From the NCBI RefSeq assembly GCF_036588685.1, contig NC_086380.1:35230692-35294691 (forward strand): a stretch of 64,000 bases of DNA, given 5' to 3'. The DNA is from Mytilus trossulus (lineage: Eukaryota; Mollusca; Bivalvia; Mytilida; Mytilidae). The translations under genes and the position numbers were made by a program. The notes below the pieces were generated by a model that saw only the letters and a program-made list of their open reading frames with translations, was not told the origin of the DNA and made no database searches. Shown here piece by piece: positions 22,580-34,965 of the stretch (positions are counted from its first letter, which is position 1; each line of letters starts with the position of its first letter).

Positions 22580-23602
22580 TATATACTTTTTATTGTATTC
22601 TTATCAACGGATTGATAACAGTACATTAATTATATATTACTAATCACAAAGAGTTTAAAAGAGCGACTAACGTTAAAGATCAAGCGATTTCCATCGCTCA
22701 ACTTTCATTCCTGAAAAGGACAGGGATAATAATGCAAGCCATTGCCGTAAAAATTAAAAAGATGATAATTTAAGATCATTATAAAAAGAAATAAGAGTCA
22801 TTTTTTGTAGCTGCTTAACAATAAGCCAAATCCCATGTTTGATTGATAAACTGTATAATCACGTCCCATTGACTTCCATATCAGTCTTTATTTTAAAACC
22901 ATTAACTTTTTGAGAAACATATTTTCTGAAACAGAAGGAGAAAAAAAGATATTTAACAGGATATGGGATCAATATGTAAAGGAATAAGCATATGTACTGT
23001 AAAGAACTGTATATGTTACAGTAAATAGGTGAAATTAGGAATTACTCGTAATTACTAAACATTTCAGTAAATACCTGTAATTACTAGCCAATTTAGTAAT
23101 TACATGTATTTACTAGTTGTTTCAGTGATTACTGGTAATTACTGATTTTTTTGGTCATTTTTACAGCTATTTACTAACTTGATGTTTTTGTTGTAAAATT
23201 AAAAACATAACTCAAGATACCAAATAAGAAAGTAAAGAGGTAGGGATTTTAGGGGAGCTTACTTGAGGATGTAGGAATGTAAGGCACATCAAAAGTGCAT
23301 ACTCTTTAGTGTTTGTGAATTGAAACTGGAAAATGGTTGTTTTATAGGTCTTAAAACTCCGTAAATATATGCATGCAAGACAATGATATCAATCCAAACT
23401 TGATTATCATAATTTTGTTAAACTAAAATCTCAATCATGTACTGTGGTTTAAAACTTTAAAATAACTTTCTCCAAATATCTTGGATTTCTATCAAACTTG
23501 GACAGAAGCTAACATTTATGATCATAAGATAATATCCAAAAGTAAAGATTGTAAAAAAAATTTTTTCCCTATATTACTTATAAACATGATAAATGGACTA
23601 TA

Positions 23603-23935
23603 TAAAAAAGAAGTTGTGGTATGATTGCCAATGAGACAACTATCCACAAAAGACAAAAATAACACAAACATTAACAACTATAGGTCACCGTACGGCCTTC
23701 AACAATGAGCAAAGCACATACCGCATAGTCAGCTATAAAAGGCCCCAATAAGACAATGTAAAACAATTCAAACGAGAAAACTAACAGCCTTACTTATGTA
23801 AAAAAAAATTAACAAAAGACAAATATGTATCATATAAACAAACGACAACCATTGAATTACAGGCTCCTGACTTGGGACAGACACATACATACATAATGTG
23901 GCGGGGTTAAACTAGTTTTTTCCCCAGTTAACATT
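23603..23935 (+). repeat. Interspersed repeat R1 inside the second transposon
   Basis: It runs from AAAAGAAGTTGTGGTATGAT through TGCCAATGAGACAACTATCC, GGTCACCGTACGGCCTTCAA and AATTACAGGCTCCTGACTTG to AATGTGGCGGGGTTAAAC. It is non-coding. Confidence 0.65.
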
Positions 23936-24327
23936 ACTGCAGTTAAAGATTTTAAAACATTAGCTTTTATAAACCATCCTGGATGTTTACCCACTTTTGA
24001 CAGAAGCTTCTTATAGTACTAGTCAAAAGATAATATCTAGAGGAAAATTTTAATATTTTTTCCTCATTTTTGTTGAGCCTGCGATTAACAGCAAAAGTAG
24101 GCGAGACTATTTGTTCTGCAAAATCCTTACAATTTTAATAGCTTAATACATTGATAACCCATCTTCAGCAGGGGGTTAAATTGAAGGTAACATGAATACG
24201 TATTCAATGAGGTCCAAATATTCACTCGCAAGTGCACAACTCATCAACCTTGTTTCTCAGCTTATTTAACAAAATAGAACCTGATTGGCTTCTAACAGTG
24301 AATTACAATTTCACTGTATGATTTTTA

Positions 24328-24675
24328 TTAATGATTTAACAAACAAAAAAACATATATTTCATTTTTTTTTTATATTTCGAAGCTAATGCACATAACAGT
24401 TCATTCCAGTTCTTAACCTTCACAACGTTATCTGATCTTCCTTTATAAGGTAATAAGTCTAAATATTCTTCAAACTCAAAGTTTTTTGGAATAAAGTTAA
24501 AACATAATGCTTTGGGAGAATTTTCCATTTCTGATTTCCATGTCTGCTGAAATTGGTCAAAAATTATCTGAATAATGCTCAATTTTAACCATTTTGGATT
24601 AAAACTAAAGTTACTCTGATTTAACCAAATATTTGAAAGTCCATATTTATTCAAGATATTTTGAATACAAATCAA
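24328..24675 (-). pseudogene. LINE-type ORF2 C-terminal fragment (relic)
   Basis: An open frame of 115 codons contains QQTWKSEMENSPKALCFNFI and FEFEEYLDLLP. This fits the pattern W..E...S.K...Y..F...F..E.YL..LP that precedes the cysteine-rich end of many animal LINE ORF2 proteins. The frame ends in an unrelated AT-rich tail, and there is no upstream reverse transcriptase. It lies inside the 23014-24930 transposon, so it was either captured or inserted. A host origin cannot be excluded. Confidence 0.4.
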
Positions 24676-25637
24676 TCATTCAATATTTTAAGAGTACTAA
24701 CTGATCTTCTAGTGAGTAATACGATAACTTTTGATCATCTGACCATAATACAACATTGTTTTAGCAGTCAGTAAATAGGTGTAAAAATTCATTTTAAAAT
24801 TAGTAATTACTGGTAATAACTGGGCCGTTTCATGAATTACTTGTATTAACTAAGTGCATCGGGAATTACCTGTAATTCCTAAATTTTAGTAATTACATGT
24901 AATACCTAATTTCACCTATTTACTGTGACATATATAAAAGAAAAACTAGAATAAAACTTGAAACTGAATAAACATAGAATAAACACTCTCTTTAACCAAT
25001 GTTTACATAAAAGGAGAGAGAAAATATACTGGCACAAGAGATTGATTTAAATTGTAGATAATAACCAGCGCAAGAGGACGATGAAAGTAGGGACCCATTC
25101 AAGTCAGTATTCCTTCTGTCATATATCTGTGAATCGCTTCTTTAATTCATTTTGGGAATAGTTTTAATGGTCATTTCTTTAATAGTGTCGTCAAAATATA
25201 TTCAACACTTTTCGGGGCGATTCATAGCAGAAAAGTGAAAAGGAAGACGATAAAATAAAAATACTTTCCCTTAAAAAGTATCACGTATTATAGTATAATA
25301 AGAAACTGATACGCTACAGCTTTCAATTCGTGTAGGTAAGGTAAAAATATATACGTCCTTTTTTAATTTTTATTTTGGTGTATATCATTAACTTTGATAC
25401 TAAACATTATATATCGGACCATGATGTAATTGACACCAATCGCATACATACATTACAAACGTTCAAATGAAGAAAACAAAAGAATAGTTAACCAGTCTTG
25501 TAAAAAAAAAAAATAATAAGCATACATTAATCATCTGTTAATATCATTTGTTAGTACTAAACACATTAAAATATATTCAATTCTTCCAAAAGTGTTCACT
25601 CCGACAGACACTGCATCTAGTTTTTCATCAGCACTAA

Positions 25638-28600
25638 TTAATGTTCCCAGTCAAAATCTGTCGGCCAAAAAATCTTTGTCGTAATATGCACAACTCCGTT
25701 TGTGGCAGCAATATCCGGAAATCCTAGAAAGGATCCATTTACAGTCACATTTATACCTGTAGAACAAATAAATAAGTAATGAATTTTTCGGTCTTTCTGT
25801 CTTAATAAAAAAGACAGAATACCAAACCCTGTTTAAATTTAGATATAATGAGTAGACATTGCATGTGCAAGACATGTGCTTTAATTTTCACTGCAACCAG
25901 TTGTGTTTATTTCCTAAATATAGCTATATCTTGTACTATGTCAATTTCATCATGAAACACTATTTCCACAATCAGGGGTTCCTTAAAGAATGAAAATTAG
26001 TTTGAAATTAGTTTAACAATTCAAATAGCTATCAATGCATGAATTTAAGTTGCAATATAAAAAAAAATATTTTAGGTCAATGTCAGAAATATAAACTTTT
26101 TTGTATTTGGCCCAAACTGGGGAAGGACTCAGTTTTTATGTTTTTTCTGACATTGACCCAATATTGTAACATATTCACTACAATAACTACGAATAATCGT
26201 TCACATGGATTATATACGGGTTTCCGTTCTTTGAATTATCTTAGATAACCTAGTGATAATTTGTGAAATGGTTATCACAACCAAACGACAGGTTGGTGTA
26301 TGTATGCCTTTTGCCCTATTCCAAATTGGGTCAGCGAACAATTAAATGTGCTACGAAAGACAATGGCGACTGGCATGATCATAGTATGATGCATTTAAAT
26401 GTACTTTATTTTCTTTTTACACGAACTTTGAATTAATCATTATGATTTAAGATAATTATATATTTGTATACATATCAAATTATTGTATGTTTATATTGAT
26501 TTTAAAAACATGCTATAATAGAACACCGATGCAGTTGCCTTTTTTTACCACAACTTCCTTTTGTATATGAACAACTAATTTAAATATTGTTTGACGAACC
26601 TATTATAGAGTCCACTCTCAATTCTTCTCCCAGCATTGTTGTAAGAGTGTCATTAGCTTTAAATCCATTAGTAAAATATGTTCCTGAGACTATGTGATTT
26701 TCCATGACGCCTGTCAAAAAAATTGAAACTTTAGAAATTATGCTGCACGGTTTTAAAGTAAAACAAATATACATTTCGAATAAAATTAAAAAAAAAATGA
26801 TTTTCAACGGTCCATAACAATATTTAAAACATCGTATCATGTCTTGGTGAACAGATCATTGGTAATTTCTTAAATAATTTAAACTTGATTTTGAATGAAA
26901 TATTTTAGATTTATGTCCCAACGTCTCTTCCTCATTGACTTTGATTTTTATTATATTGGATGATTTTTGTCGTTTTTTACATATTTGTTTTTCATATGTA
27001 GCATATAATTAATCAATCTTAGTTGAAAAAAAAAAATTTGATAATTTGAAATGTGTTTTTTAAATACGACTTCTCTCCGTGTTTGCCCCAGACGCTCGTT
27101 TCAACTACAAAAGACTCATTAGTGACGCTCGATTAAATAAAAAAAGAAGGCCTAATAAAGTACATAGTTGAAGTGTATTGAAGACCAAGAATTCCTAAAT
27201 GTTTTGACAAATACAGCTAAGGTTAACTATATCAGGTCTGATACATACGGCGAATTGCTGTTTTGTTCCCTCTAAGTTTGTTCATAGTTTTGTTTGGCAG
27301 TGCTTCCCACGGCAGGTCCGTTGGAGCAAATAATGTATATGGTTCTTTTTCTGTAAAAAAAAAGAAGAAAGGAATTAAAACAAGGCTACCCTATATACTA
27401 GATGATGCAATAAACAACACTATATATATATATATATATATACACAGCCATGTATCACCATCATTGATGGCGATCCAATGGATACATCTGTTGTAGGGTT
27501 GTCACTGACTCAGACGTACTTATGAATATAATTATTTTCTGTGACTGTATCTTACATTAATTTGAAGGATCCTTTACTATAGATAATTTAGCTGATCTGT
27601 AACAATAACATCTTCATGCCTTATATATCATGTACTGTAGTACGCCGCTAGATTAAAACTGACGTGGAAAGGTAACATATGGCCACCGAAAGCTCTTTTT
27701 TTGAGAGCCCAGGTGGTCGTGTGGTCTAGCGGGACGGCTGCAGTGCAGGCGATTTGGTGTCACGATATCACAGTAGCATGGGTTCGAATCCCGGCGAGGG
27801 AAGAACCAAAAATTTGCGAAAGCAAATTTACAGATCTAACATTGTTGGGTTGATGTTTAGACGAGTTGTATATACATTATGTACACAGCCATGTATCACC
27901 ATCATTGATGGCGATCCGATGGATACATCTGTTGTAGGGTTGTCACTGACTCAGACGTACTTATGAATATAATTATTTTCTGTGACTGTATCTTACATTA
28001 ATTTGAAGGATCCTTTACTATAGATAATTTAGCTGATCTGTAACAATAACATCTTCATGCCTTATATATCATGTACTGTAGTACGCCGCTAGATTAAAAC
28101 TGACGTGGAAAGGTAACATATGGCCACCGAGAGCTCTTTTTTTGAGAGCCCAGGTGGTCGTGTGGTCTAGCGGGACGGCTACAGTGCAGGCGATTTGGTG
28201 TCACGATATCACAGTAGCATGGGTTCGAATCCCGGCGAGGGAAGAACCAAAAATTTGCGAAAGCAAATTTACAGATCTAACATTGTTGGGTTGATGTTTA
28301 GACGAGTTGTATATATATATATATATATATATATAAACGAGTCTAAATTGAAAACTACGTTCAAACCTATGACTGCGTTGGATAAAAACCGCAATTTTTA
28401 TACGTGTGCATGTCAAACAAATTTCGTTGTAGAAGGGTCTAAAAACAGCACAAACAACATTTTCCAAAAGACCAAAAGAGTGAAAAAGTATATTTAAACA
28501 AAACGCATTTGACTAACAGGTCGAACAACTGATGTTCTTTAACCCTGCTGACTGCCATTGACGATTGCCAAATAAAATTGACCACAAGATGTAACAAACT

Positions 28601-31600
28601 GGATCTTAATATAAATTTAATTCGTCACAGGAAAAAAAAATTGTTAACTTGTGGACAGTATGTTGTGCCACAAACATTCGGTGTCAATATTTCTTTAGTA
28701 CACCATATCCGGATTTCGACAATAAATGTCTCTTCAGTGATGTTAGGGATCGAAACGGTATTTGGAAGGCCATATAAAAAGTACCCTCATTTTTTAGAGA
28801 AAGTACCCTCATTTTTAGATTGACTCTTGAATTTTAAGAGTCAATATATAGGATGAACGGATCATATAAACCGGAGGGAAAATATGATACATGCCCAAAC
28901 AAAAAATATAAACGAGTCTAAATTGAAAACTACGTTCAAACCTATGACTGCGTTGGATAAAAACCGCAATTTTATACGTGTGCATGTCAAACAAATTTCG
29001 TTGTAGAAGGGTCTAAAAACAGCACAAACAACATTTTCCAAAAGACCAAAAGAGTGAAAAAGTATATTTAAACAAAACGCATTTGACTAACAGGTCGAAC
29101 AACTGATGTTCTTTAACCCTGCTGACTGCCATTGACGATTGCCAAATAAAATTGACCACAAGATGTAACAAACTGGATCTTAATATAAATTTAATACGTC
29201 ACAGGAAAAAAAAAATGTTAACTTGTGGACAGGATGTTGTGCCACAAACATTCGGTGTCAATATTTCTTTAGTACACCATATCCGGATTTCGACAATAAA
29301 TGTCTCTTCAGTGATGTTAGGGATCGAAACGGTATTTGGAAGGCCATATAAAAAGTACCCTCATTTTTTAGAGAAAGTACCCTCATTTTTAGATTGACTC
29401 TTGAATTTTAAGAGTCAATATATAGGATGAACGGATCATATAAACCGGAGGGAAAATATGATACATGCCCAAACAAAAAATATAAACGAGTCTAAATTGA
29501 AAACTACGTTCAAACCTATGACTGCGTTGGATAAAAACCGCAATTTTTATACGTGTGCATGTCAAACAAATTTCGTTGTAGAAGGGTCTAAAAACAGCAC
29601 AAACAACATTTTCCAAAAGACCAAAAGAGTGAAAAAGTATATTTAAACAAAACGCACTTGAATAACAGGTCGAACAACTGATGTTCTTTAACCCTGCTGA
29701 CTGCCATTGACGATTGCCAAATAAAAATGACCACAAGATGTAACAAACTGGATCTTAATATAAATTTAATACGTCACAGAAAAAAACAATTGTTAACTTG
29801 TGGACAGGATGTTGTGCCACAAACATTCGGTGTCAATATTTCTTTAGTACACCATATCCGGATTTCGACAATAAATGTCTCTTCAGTGATGTTAGGGATC
29901 GAAACGGTATTTGGAAGGCCATATAAAAATATATATATATACGCATCATGTAAAACGCATATTATACAGTCACATGTTTCTTACAACACATGTTTAACGC
30001 ATGGTTTTGAAACATGTGTTTAACATTACATATATTTTTTATGTGTAAAACGCACGAATAACGTATGTTTTAACGCGTTTTACAACACATGTATTTTTAA
30101 ATAAGTTAACCGCATGAATAACGCATGTTAAAAAAAAACATGCATTATACGTGCATGGTAGGAAAAAGACGTTTCACATGCGTTTCAAAACGCATGTTTT
30201 ACGTATGTAAAACATGATTGGCACTTTTCCGTCTGTATAAAAATACAAAGTAACGTTGTAAACCAGGCAAGCTTGTTATAGTATTTGGTTTGCTTTAACC
30301 ACACTGTGTCATGCGATGTACATTTTGACATCGACAGGTTTCATGTAAGGAATTTATAAATACGCCATTTATCGTCATGTCCATTTCCGTCAGTTCATTT
30401 AAAAAAAAAAAAGCGTCACTCGCCTTCTATCCCTTGTATCACAAAGATGTTTTTATTTCTATTTTATCAGCCTATCAAAGTATTCTGATGCTTTCCATAG
30501 AAGCCGCCATCCGGAAGCTTATTAATAAAATTTGTTCGAGGATTTGAAGAAATGAATATCTCTGTCAAATCATGCGTCTCTGGTATATTTAAGCACATTC
30601 CAAAGTCTAGGTGTATCCATTTGAGGCTACCTTTTCCTTCAATGAAAAATAAGAAAATTCATATATAATTGCCTACTGTTCAACTGCTCAGATAATCCAC
30701 CATCCAACAACCCATAAGCCATAAATGTAGTGATTGGTATATTGACGATCTGAGCTACGGATCCATATCGTGGTGGCCAGTACATGACACGGGACATAAT
30801 GTGCACAATACCATTAGATGCCTCATTATCAAAACTCACAATGGGACTTCCTCCTGCAGTTACTATCTATTTTTAAAAGTATAAAATATTTGTCTACGTG
30901 GTAACATGTTTTTTTCCATATTCTAATGTATATGTAAATTTAGAAAACTTTTAATCTCCAAGTATAAACAATGAAGTTATAAACACATTTTACAGTGTGT
31001 ATTGGTCCCCTTAAAACAATTAGGGATACATTGTATAGTCAAAATGTTACTTTCTCTATGAATATGGATTTATTATTTAAGGAATGACTGTAATATTTTT
31101 TCTGTCTATGAAGAAATAACATATAAATTTGGTGCACACTGAATAACGCGCGTAGCGGGTTATTTAACAGTGTGCACCACATGTTTTATGTTATTTCGAA
31201 TAGACATAAAAAATATCACAGTCATGTCTTATAATTTATTTATAAATTCCATTTTAAACCGTGGAAACCCATGAAAAAACGTTGATGACGTCACGGTCAC
31301 ATGACTAAATTATGTCTATGGGCTTATAACAAAATAACGTCAGCCAATCACAAGACGCGTGAAATCCAAAATTAAATCATATTAAATTAAAACTTCTAAT
31401 TGAAAAATTAAGGACAATCACAAGGGTTCAATTTTAATTGCAGCCAAAGAATGCCAGTCGACACATGAAAGAACTTTTTTCGATTGTATTTCCTATAATT
31501 TTAAACTATGTAGATCCTTTTTTGATTTTTGTTATACTTAAATGTTGTTTATAATATTCAAATATGTTTGCGTTATGTTTTTGAAGCTGATCGTATAATA

Positions 31601-34461
31601 TAAATTGTAAAGATTCATATGGTTTATACAGAAGAAATAAAGATAATCAATCAATTAAGAAATCAATACACAAAACGGTCCATACGAACCCTTAAAACCC
31701 GAAAGAGGATTCATATTCACTATGAAGATAGGCCGTTCTTGCTCATCATGAAGAGGGTGAAGGTTGTGTCCTCCAGAATTAAAAAAAAAGCAATTTCATC
31801 CGAATCCCCAGAAATCAATTTTTTTTTCTCGGTTCCCAATAGGTATTTATAGAATGTATTTGATGACTTTCTTAGTATAGTAACTAGTTCTATCATTTTA
31901 AGTATCTTCTTATTTCTGAAACTTTGGACCTATCTGCTATAAAAGTTAAAGGTATTATTCCCATGCAATGATTTGATTTCATGTCACGGATTTATCTACA
32001 ACTTTGGTGATTTTTGGCTTTATCATGGGTTTTTTTAATGTTTTGAAAACTTTTTGGATTTCCAAAGATTTTGCCCTCGAGCATCACTAAAGAGACATTT
32101 GGTACAGAAAAATTGGTACCTTTATATTATATCGTGTATTTATTTATTTTCTTGAGTACCAATTTACATGGATTAAGGAAAGTTTACATGTTCGTGTATT
32201 TTAAATTTCGTAGTTTTGCTGTCTGTATAAAAGCCTATAGAAAAAATTGTTATTCGTTGAACATTTAATTTCGTAGTTCACCTATTCCAACGAAATCCAC
32301 GAAAATTATGTCCAAAGAATAATTATTAATCCCCAGTATTCAATTTCCAAAATGATAGACTTGGCATTAAATCTTAAAAATCCAAAACAGACATACAAAT
32401 TTATCCCAAATTTCTCTTACCTCGCCTCCATGGTAAATATTAACACGGACTTTTAAAAATGTATCTTCATCATCCATTTTTGACTTTGATTTGTACAGAG
32501 CCTCGTTTCTAAAACTCTTCTTATCATGGCGCCCATCAACTAAATGGTACAGCAAAATTTCCTTTGCGTATGACAAGTCCTTGAGATTTTCTTTCTGTTC
32601 ATCTGGTAGATCAATGAAGGCTTTATTAGATGGGATGAATACTGTCACGTGTCCTGCAACAAAAACAAATATCATATATTACTTAATTTTACAATAATAT
32701 GAGGCAGGCATAACCTGTGAATGGGGACGAAGTCTGTATGTATTATTTTTTTTAATTCAATCAAGTTGATAAAAGAAACCGAAATACCGTACGTTAAGTT
32801 CCCGATTTTGGTTCTGTTGTAAGGGAATTAGATGTGAAGTTCTTTAAGTTATGACGTCATATTCGATGTAACCAAAAGAAACGCTTTCATCAGGTAACGT
32901 TTTTTCATATCATACAATTATTAAATTTAAATTTGTATTGAGATCTAATCTTATATTTTACTAGACTGATAAATCTAAAAAAAAAATCAAAGTCTCATGC
33001 AAACAAGACAGATATCTGCGCAAATGCGGGGAAAACCGGAACAGGAAGTAGATCTGAAAAAAAGTTAACTATTTTGAGTTCATTAGTAGAATGAAAAATT
33101 CGGGAAATTTTCCCGATTTAAAAAAAACAATTATTGCTTTTTCTACCGAAATTGGGGACTGTATTTTGATATTCGTTATGCAGATAGAATCCAAATTAAA
33201 TTGACAAAAATGTTTCCCCGACTAAGCATGCCTTGTGATATGTGAGAGGTCGGGGGCCTTTAAATAAGATTGTATTCTAAACTGGGGGGAAAATCGTTTC
33301 ATGACACAAATATTTGTGATTTCTAATTCAAATTACAGATAAAATCAAATACAGCAACAAGCTTACAAAATATGAATGCTGTAATTATATTTTTATTAAA
33401 AACTAGCTTGTTTTATATATATATCAAGCAAAATTGACCCTGGTATCCTCATTTTGTACAATAGAAATACGGTTGTAGAGTAGAACGAATTTATTTATTT
33501 TCGCAAAATATATTCTCGTAATACGCAATAATATTCATACTTACTGAATACAATTCATTTGAGCTTTATTTAATAAAAAAAAAACATACGACAGGAACTA
33601 AACATCTTCTTAACCCCGTTTTAAAATTAATATAGATTTATAATTTTTACTGTATCATGCTTCTCATAGCTAACTTTATTTAACATTGGAGAAACTATAT
33701 TTTTCTGGCACAATCTCTAACACTGACTTCAACGAACCCTTTCGATAAAAGTCTCTTCACCTATATTTCGTTTAATTGAACAAAAAATATCTACCAAAAC
33801 TCCGCATAACCGCCAAACATACTAAACCTAAGGAAAGTGTTACATAGTGCACTTAACTTGAGTTTAGAAACAAAAGCTGTCCAGCTCCATGAAGTTAACA
33901 TCATTATGAAGTGAAATCTCTGTTCTAATTTACATTTTTTAATTCGAATTTAAGTTCATGCATTTATCAGTACTCTATTTGAATACGGCTGTTCATCATT
34001 TTGCATAATAGTTTTACGTCCTTCACATTGAATATAAATACATACATGTGTAAGAAATTATTTACAAATTAATTTCCAGTCATATTTTCAAATTATAAAC
34101 GAGGAAGATAGGCATATCTCTCTCCTGCTTTGCACCTTCACAAAACATATTGAATTAAATGAAGAAGAAAAAATAAAACAAGCGCGTGTGTTAATAAATC
34201 TATGCATTTGAAAAACCGTAGCTGAGATTTTGAAAATGCTTATATTTATATTAGCTTACCTGTTTGATTTAACATTGCAGTAAGATTAGTTTTAATTACA
34301 AGTGAAAGAAAAGTAGTAGCTCCAAGATTATGTGCAACATCAAGCAAATTGCTTTTCCCTGCTGACTTAAAATTTTGACTTTCTGCATCAACATTGTTCA
34401 GGTACAGAACACCTAAAATAATTATAAATAATTGACATTTAAATTCCATGTTTCCAGACAT
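25638..34461 (-). CDS. Secreted protein with two fasciclin (FAS1) domains, complete
   Basis: Six exons join in phase to about 318 aa: 34461-34260, 32653-32421, 30866-30677, 27350-27249, 26710-26600 and 25756-25638 (TAA at 25640-25638). Donors are GTAAGC, GTAAGA, GTAGGC, GTATGT and GTTCGT. Residues 1-30 hold a signal peptide (FIIILGVLYLNNVDA); a second ATG at 34449 is also possible. FAS1 domain 1 shows the H1-type motif TVFIPSNKAF, the YH-type ILLYHLVDG and the H2-type ASNGIVHIMSRVM. Domain 2 shows YTLFAPTDLPW, ENHIVSGTY and TNGVVHITTKIFWP. FAS1 proteins mediate extracellular adhesion and matrix binding (TGFBI/periostin type); a role in mussel shell matrix or adhesion is inference. There is no membrane segment or GPI signal at the C-terminus, so it should be secreted. 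Intron 3 is enlarged by tandem repeats. Confidence 0.9.
26066..26166. repeat. Short inverted repeat in FAS1 intron 5
   Basis: GGTCAATGTCAGAAA (26075-26089) is matched by its exact reverse complement at 26144-26158, and AATATT flanks extend the arms to about 21 bp. The loop is about 54 bp. It looks like a small fold-back element. Confidence 0.6.
27070..27235 (+). repeat. R3 fragment at the FAS1 intron 4/exon 4 side
   Basis: CAGACGCTCGTTTCAACTAC, AAAGACTCATTAGTGACGCT, GTGTATTGAAGACCAAGAAT and AATACAGCTAAGGTTA are the middle and end of R3. It lies directly downstream of exon 4 in gene orientation (exon ends at 27249), so the intron border is about 15 bp from the repeat. Confidence 0.5.
27711..27876 (+). 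mobile_element. tRNA-derived SINE, copy 1
   Basis: An A-box-like TGGTCTAGCGGG at 27722-27733 and a perfect B box GGTTCGAATCC at 27781-27791, about 48 bp apart, are the RNA polymerase III promoter of a tRNA-derived SINE. A tRNA-unrelated body follows (AAATTTGCGAAAGCAAATTT, GATGTTTAGACGAGTTGTAT). It does not fold as a proper tRNA. The class is clear; the named SINE family is not assigned. Confidence 0.75.
28152..28317 (+). mobile_element. tRNA-derived SINE, copy 2
   Basis: This is the second copy, with the A box at 28163-28174 and the B box at 28222-28232. It differs from copy 1 by GGCTACAG for GGCTGCAG. It ends in a (TA)n tract at 28312-28335 that leads straight into the 574-bp tandem array. 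Confidence 0.75.
28336..29930 (+). repeat. Tandem array of a ~574-bp unit (2.8 copies)
   Basis: Units start at ATAAACGAGTCTAAATTGAA near 28332, 28908 and 29481. The last is cut after AAGGCCATATAAAAA, where a (TA)n tract and unrelated sequence begin. Units are nearly identical; small differences include GGACAGTATG against GGACAGGATG and ACGCATTTG against ACGCACTTG. The 81-codon frames repeated in each unit are not supported as genes. Both tandem arrays share TA-rich joints, so the whole 27420-29945 region is probably one composite element. Confidence 0.8.
29935..30215. repeat. Degenerate array of ACGCATGTTTTAC-like motifs
   Basis: Around a dozen short variants of (A)ACGCATGTTTTACG occur on both strands, for example CACATGTTTAACGCATGGTT, AACGCGTTTTACAACACATG and CAAAACGCATGTTTTACGTA. 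Mixed orientation makes the region rich in small hairpins. It follows directly on the tandem arrays in FAS1 intron 3. Confidence 0.55.
31131..31180. repeat. Hairpin TGGTGCACACTG / CAGTGTGCACCA
   Basis: A 12-bp perfect inverted repeat with an inner second pair (AATAAC / GGTTATT) around GCGCGTAGCG. It is part of a longer AT-rich dispersed sequence extending to about 31340 (ATGACGTCACGGTCACATGA). It lies in FAS1 intron 2. Confidence 0.6.
32698..33175. repeat. Interspersed repeat R4, copy 2
   Basis: It is collinear with 1-478: ATATGAGGCAGGCATAACCT, GTGAATGGGGACGAAGTCTG, TTATGACGTCATATTCGATG, GTCTCATGCAAACAAGAC and GAAATTTTCCCGATTTAA. It lies in FAS1 intron 1, 45 bp upstream of exon 2 in gene orientation. 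The remainder of intron 1 (33176-34259) holds nothing I recognise. Confidence 0.6.
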
Positions 34462-34734
34462 CGATGTACTTCATTATATTAATGTTATATAAGCATACGA
34501 ATTATTTATATAAGCATACGAAATATTTATATAAGATGTGGTATGATCACCAACGAGACCAATCTTCCTAGTAAGTCATTGAGTACATAGCAAGGTCACT
34601 AAGATTGAGTGGAGATAAAGCAGAAGTGGGACTTATAATAAACTAGTCAACAAAAGAAACGATACAATCATGCAAGGCAATGTATTTGCCGACATGAATT
34701 GTCATTGATATGGTTGTATTTATTAATTTACTGC

Positions 34735-34965
34735 TTACAAGTTTTGGAATGTTTTGAAATACTAAGGCTTTTCTACCTCAGGCATAGATTACCTTAGCTG
34801 TATTTGGCAAAACTTTAGGAATTTTGGTTCTCAATTTTCTTCAACTGCGTACTTTTTTTTTCTCCTTTTTAGCATTTTTGGATTCGAGCGTCACTGATGA
34901 GTCTTTTGTAGACGAAACGCGCGTCTGGCGTAATACTAAATTTAGTCCTTGTATCTATCATGTCT
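34735..34965 (-). repeat. Interspersed repeat R3
   Basis: CAGGCATAGATTACCTTAGC, TGTATTTGGCAAAACTTTAG, TTCGAGCGTCACTGATGAGT and GACGAAACGCGCGTCTGGCG show a well-kept R3. It lies about 275 bp upstream of the FAS1 start codon. The stretch 34966-36040 holds nothing I recognise. Confidence 0.65.

Larger units (their letters stand above)
23014..24930. mobile_element. Second TGT..A / TATA transposon, non-autonomous
   Basis: TATA at 23010-23013 and 24931-24934 flanks a 1917-bp element. Its termini TGTTACAGTAAATAGGTGAA and TGTCACAGTAAATAGGTGAA (right, reverse complement) match at about 40 of the first 44 positions, through AATTAGG.ATTAC..GTAATTACT. GTAATTAC palindromes recur through both ends (23040-23140 and 24815-24900). 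No transposase is present. The interior carries an R1 insertion and a LINE-like relic. Terminus style and duplication match the neighbouring Ginger-like element, but the TIR sequence is unrelated. Confidence 0.75.
27443..28317 (+). repeat. Two tandem 441-bp units, each with a tRNA-derived SINE
   Basis: The first unit begins CACAGCCATGTATCACCATC at 27443 and the second at 27884. The two are almost identical. Each contains a non-SINE part (ATCTGTTGTAGGGTTGTCAC, CCTTATATATCATGTACTGT) followed by the SINE. A (TA)n tract precedes the first unit (27420-27442) and another ends the second (28312-28335). The reading frames crossing them (27754, 28195) are repeat sequence, not genes. All lie in FAS1 intron 3. 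Confidence 0.8.

Noticed and set aside
27711-28317. Possible tRNA genes from the A and B boxes
   Set aside because: The segment between the boxes does not give a cloverleaf with an anticodon stem, and a long tRNA-unrelated body follows; it is a SINE.
28578-30023. Repeated 81-98 codon frames (MTTRCNKLDLNINLIRH...)
   Set aside because: The same frame occurs in each tandem unit, carries no signal or domain, and ends differently according to where the unit is cut.
31619-31852. 77-codon basic frame in FAS1 intron 2
   Set aside because: It is low in complexity, has no homology I recognise and no supporting splice or start context.
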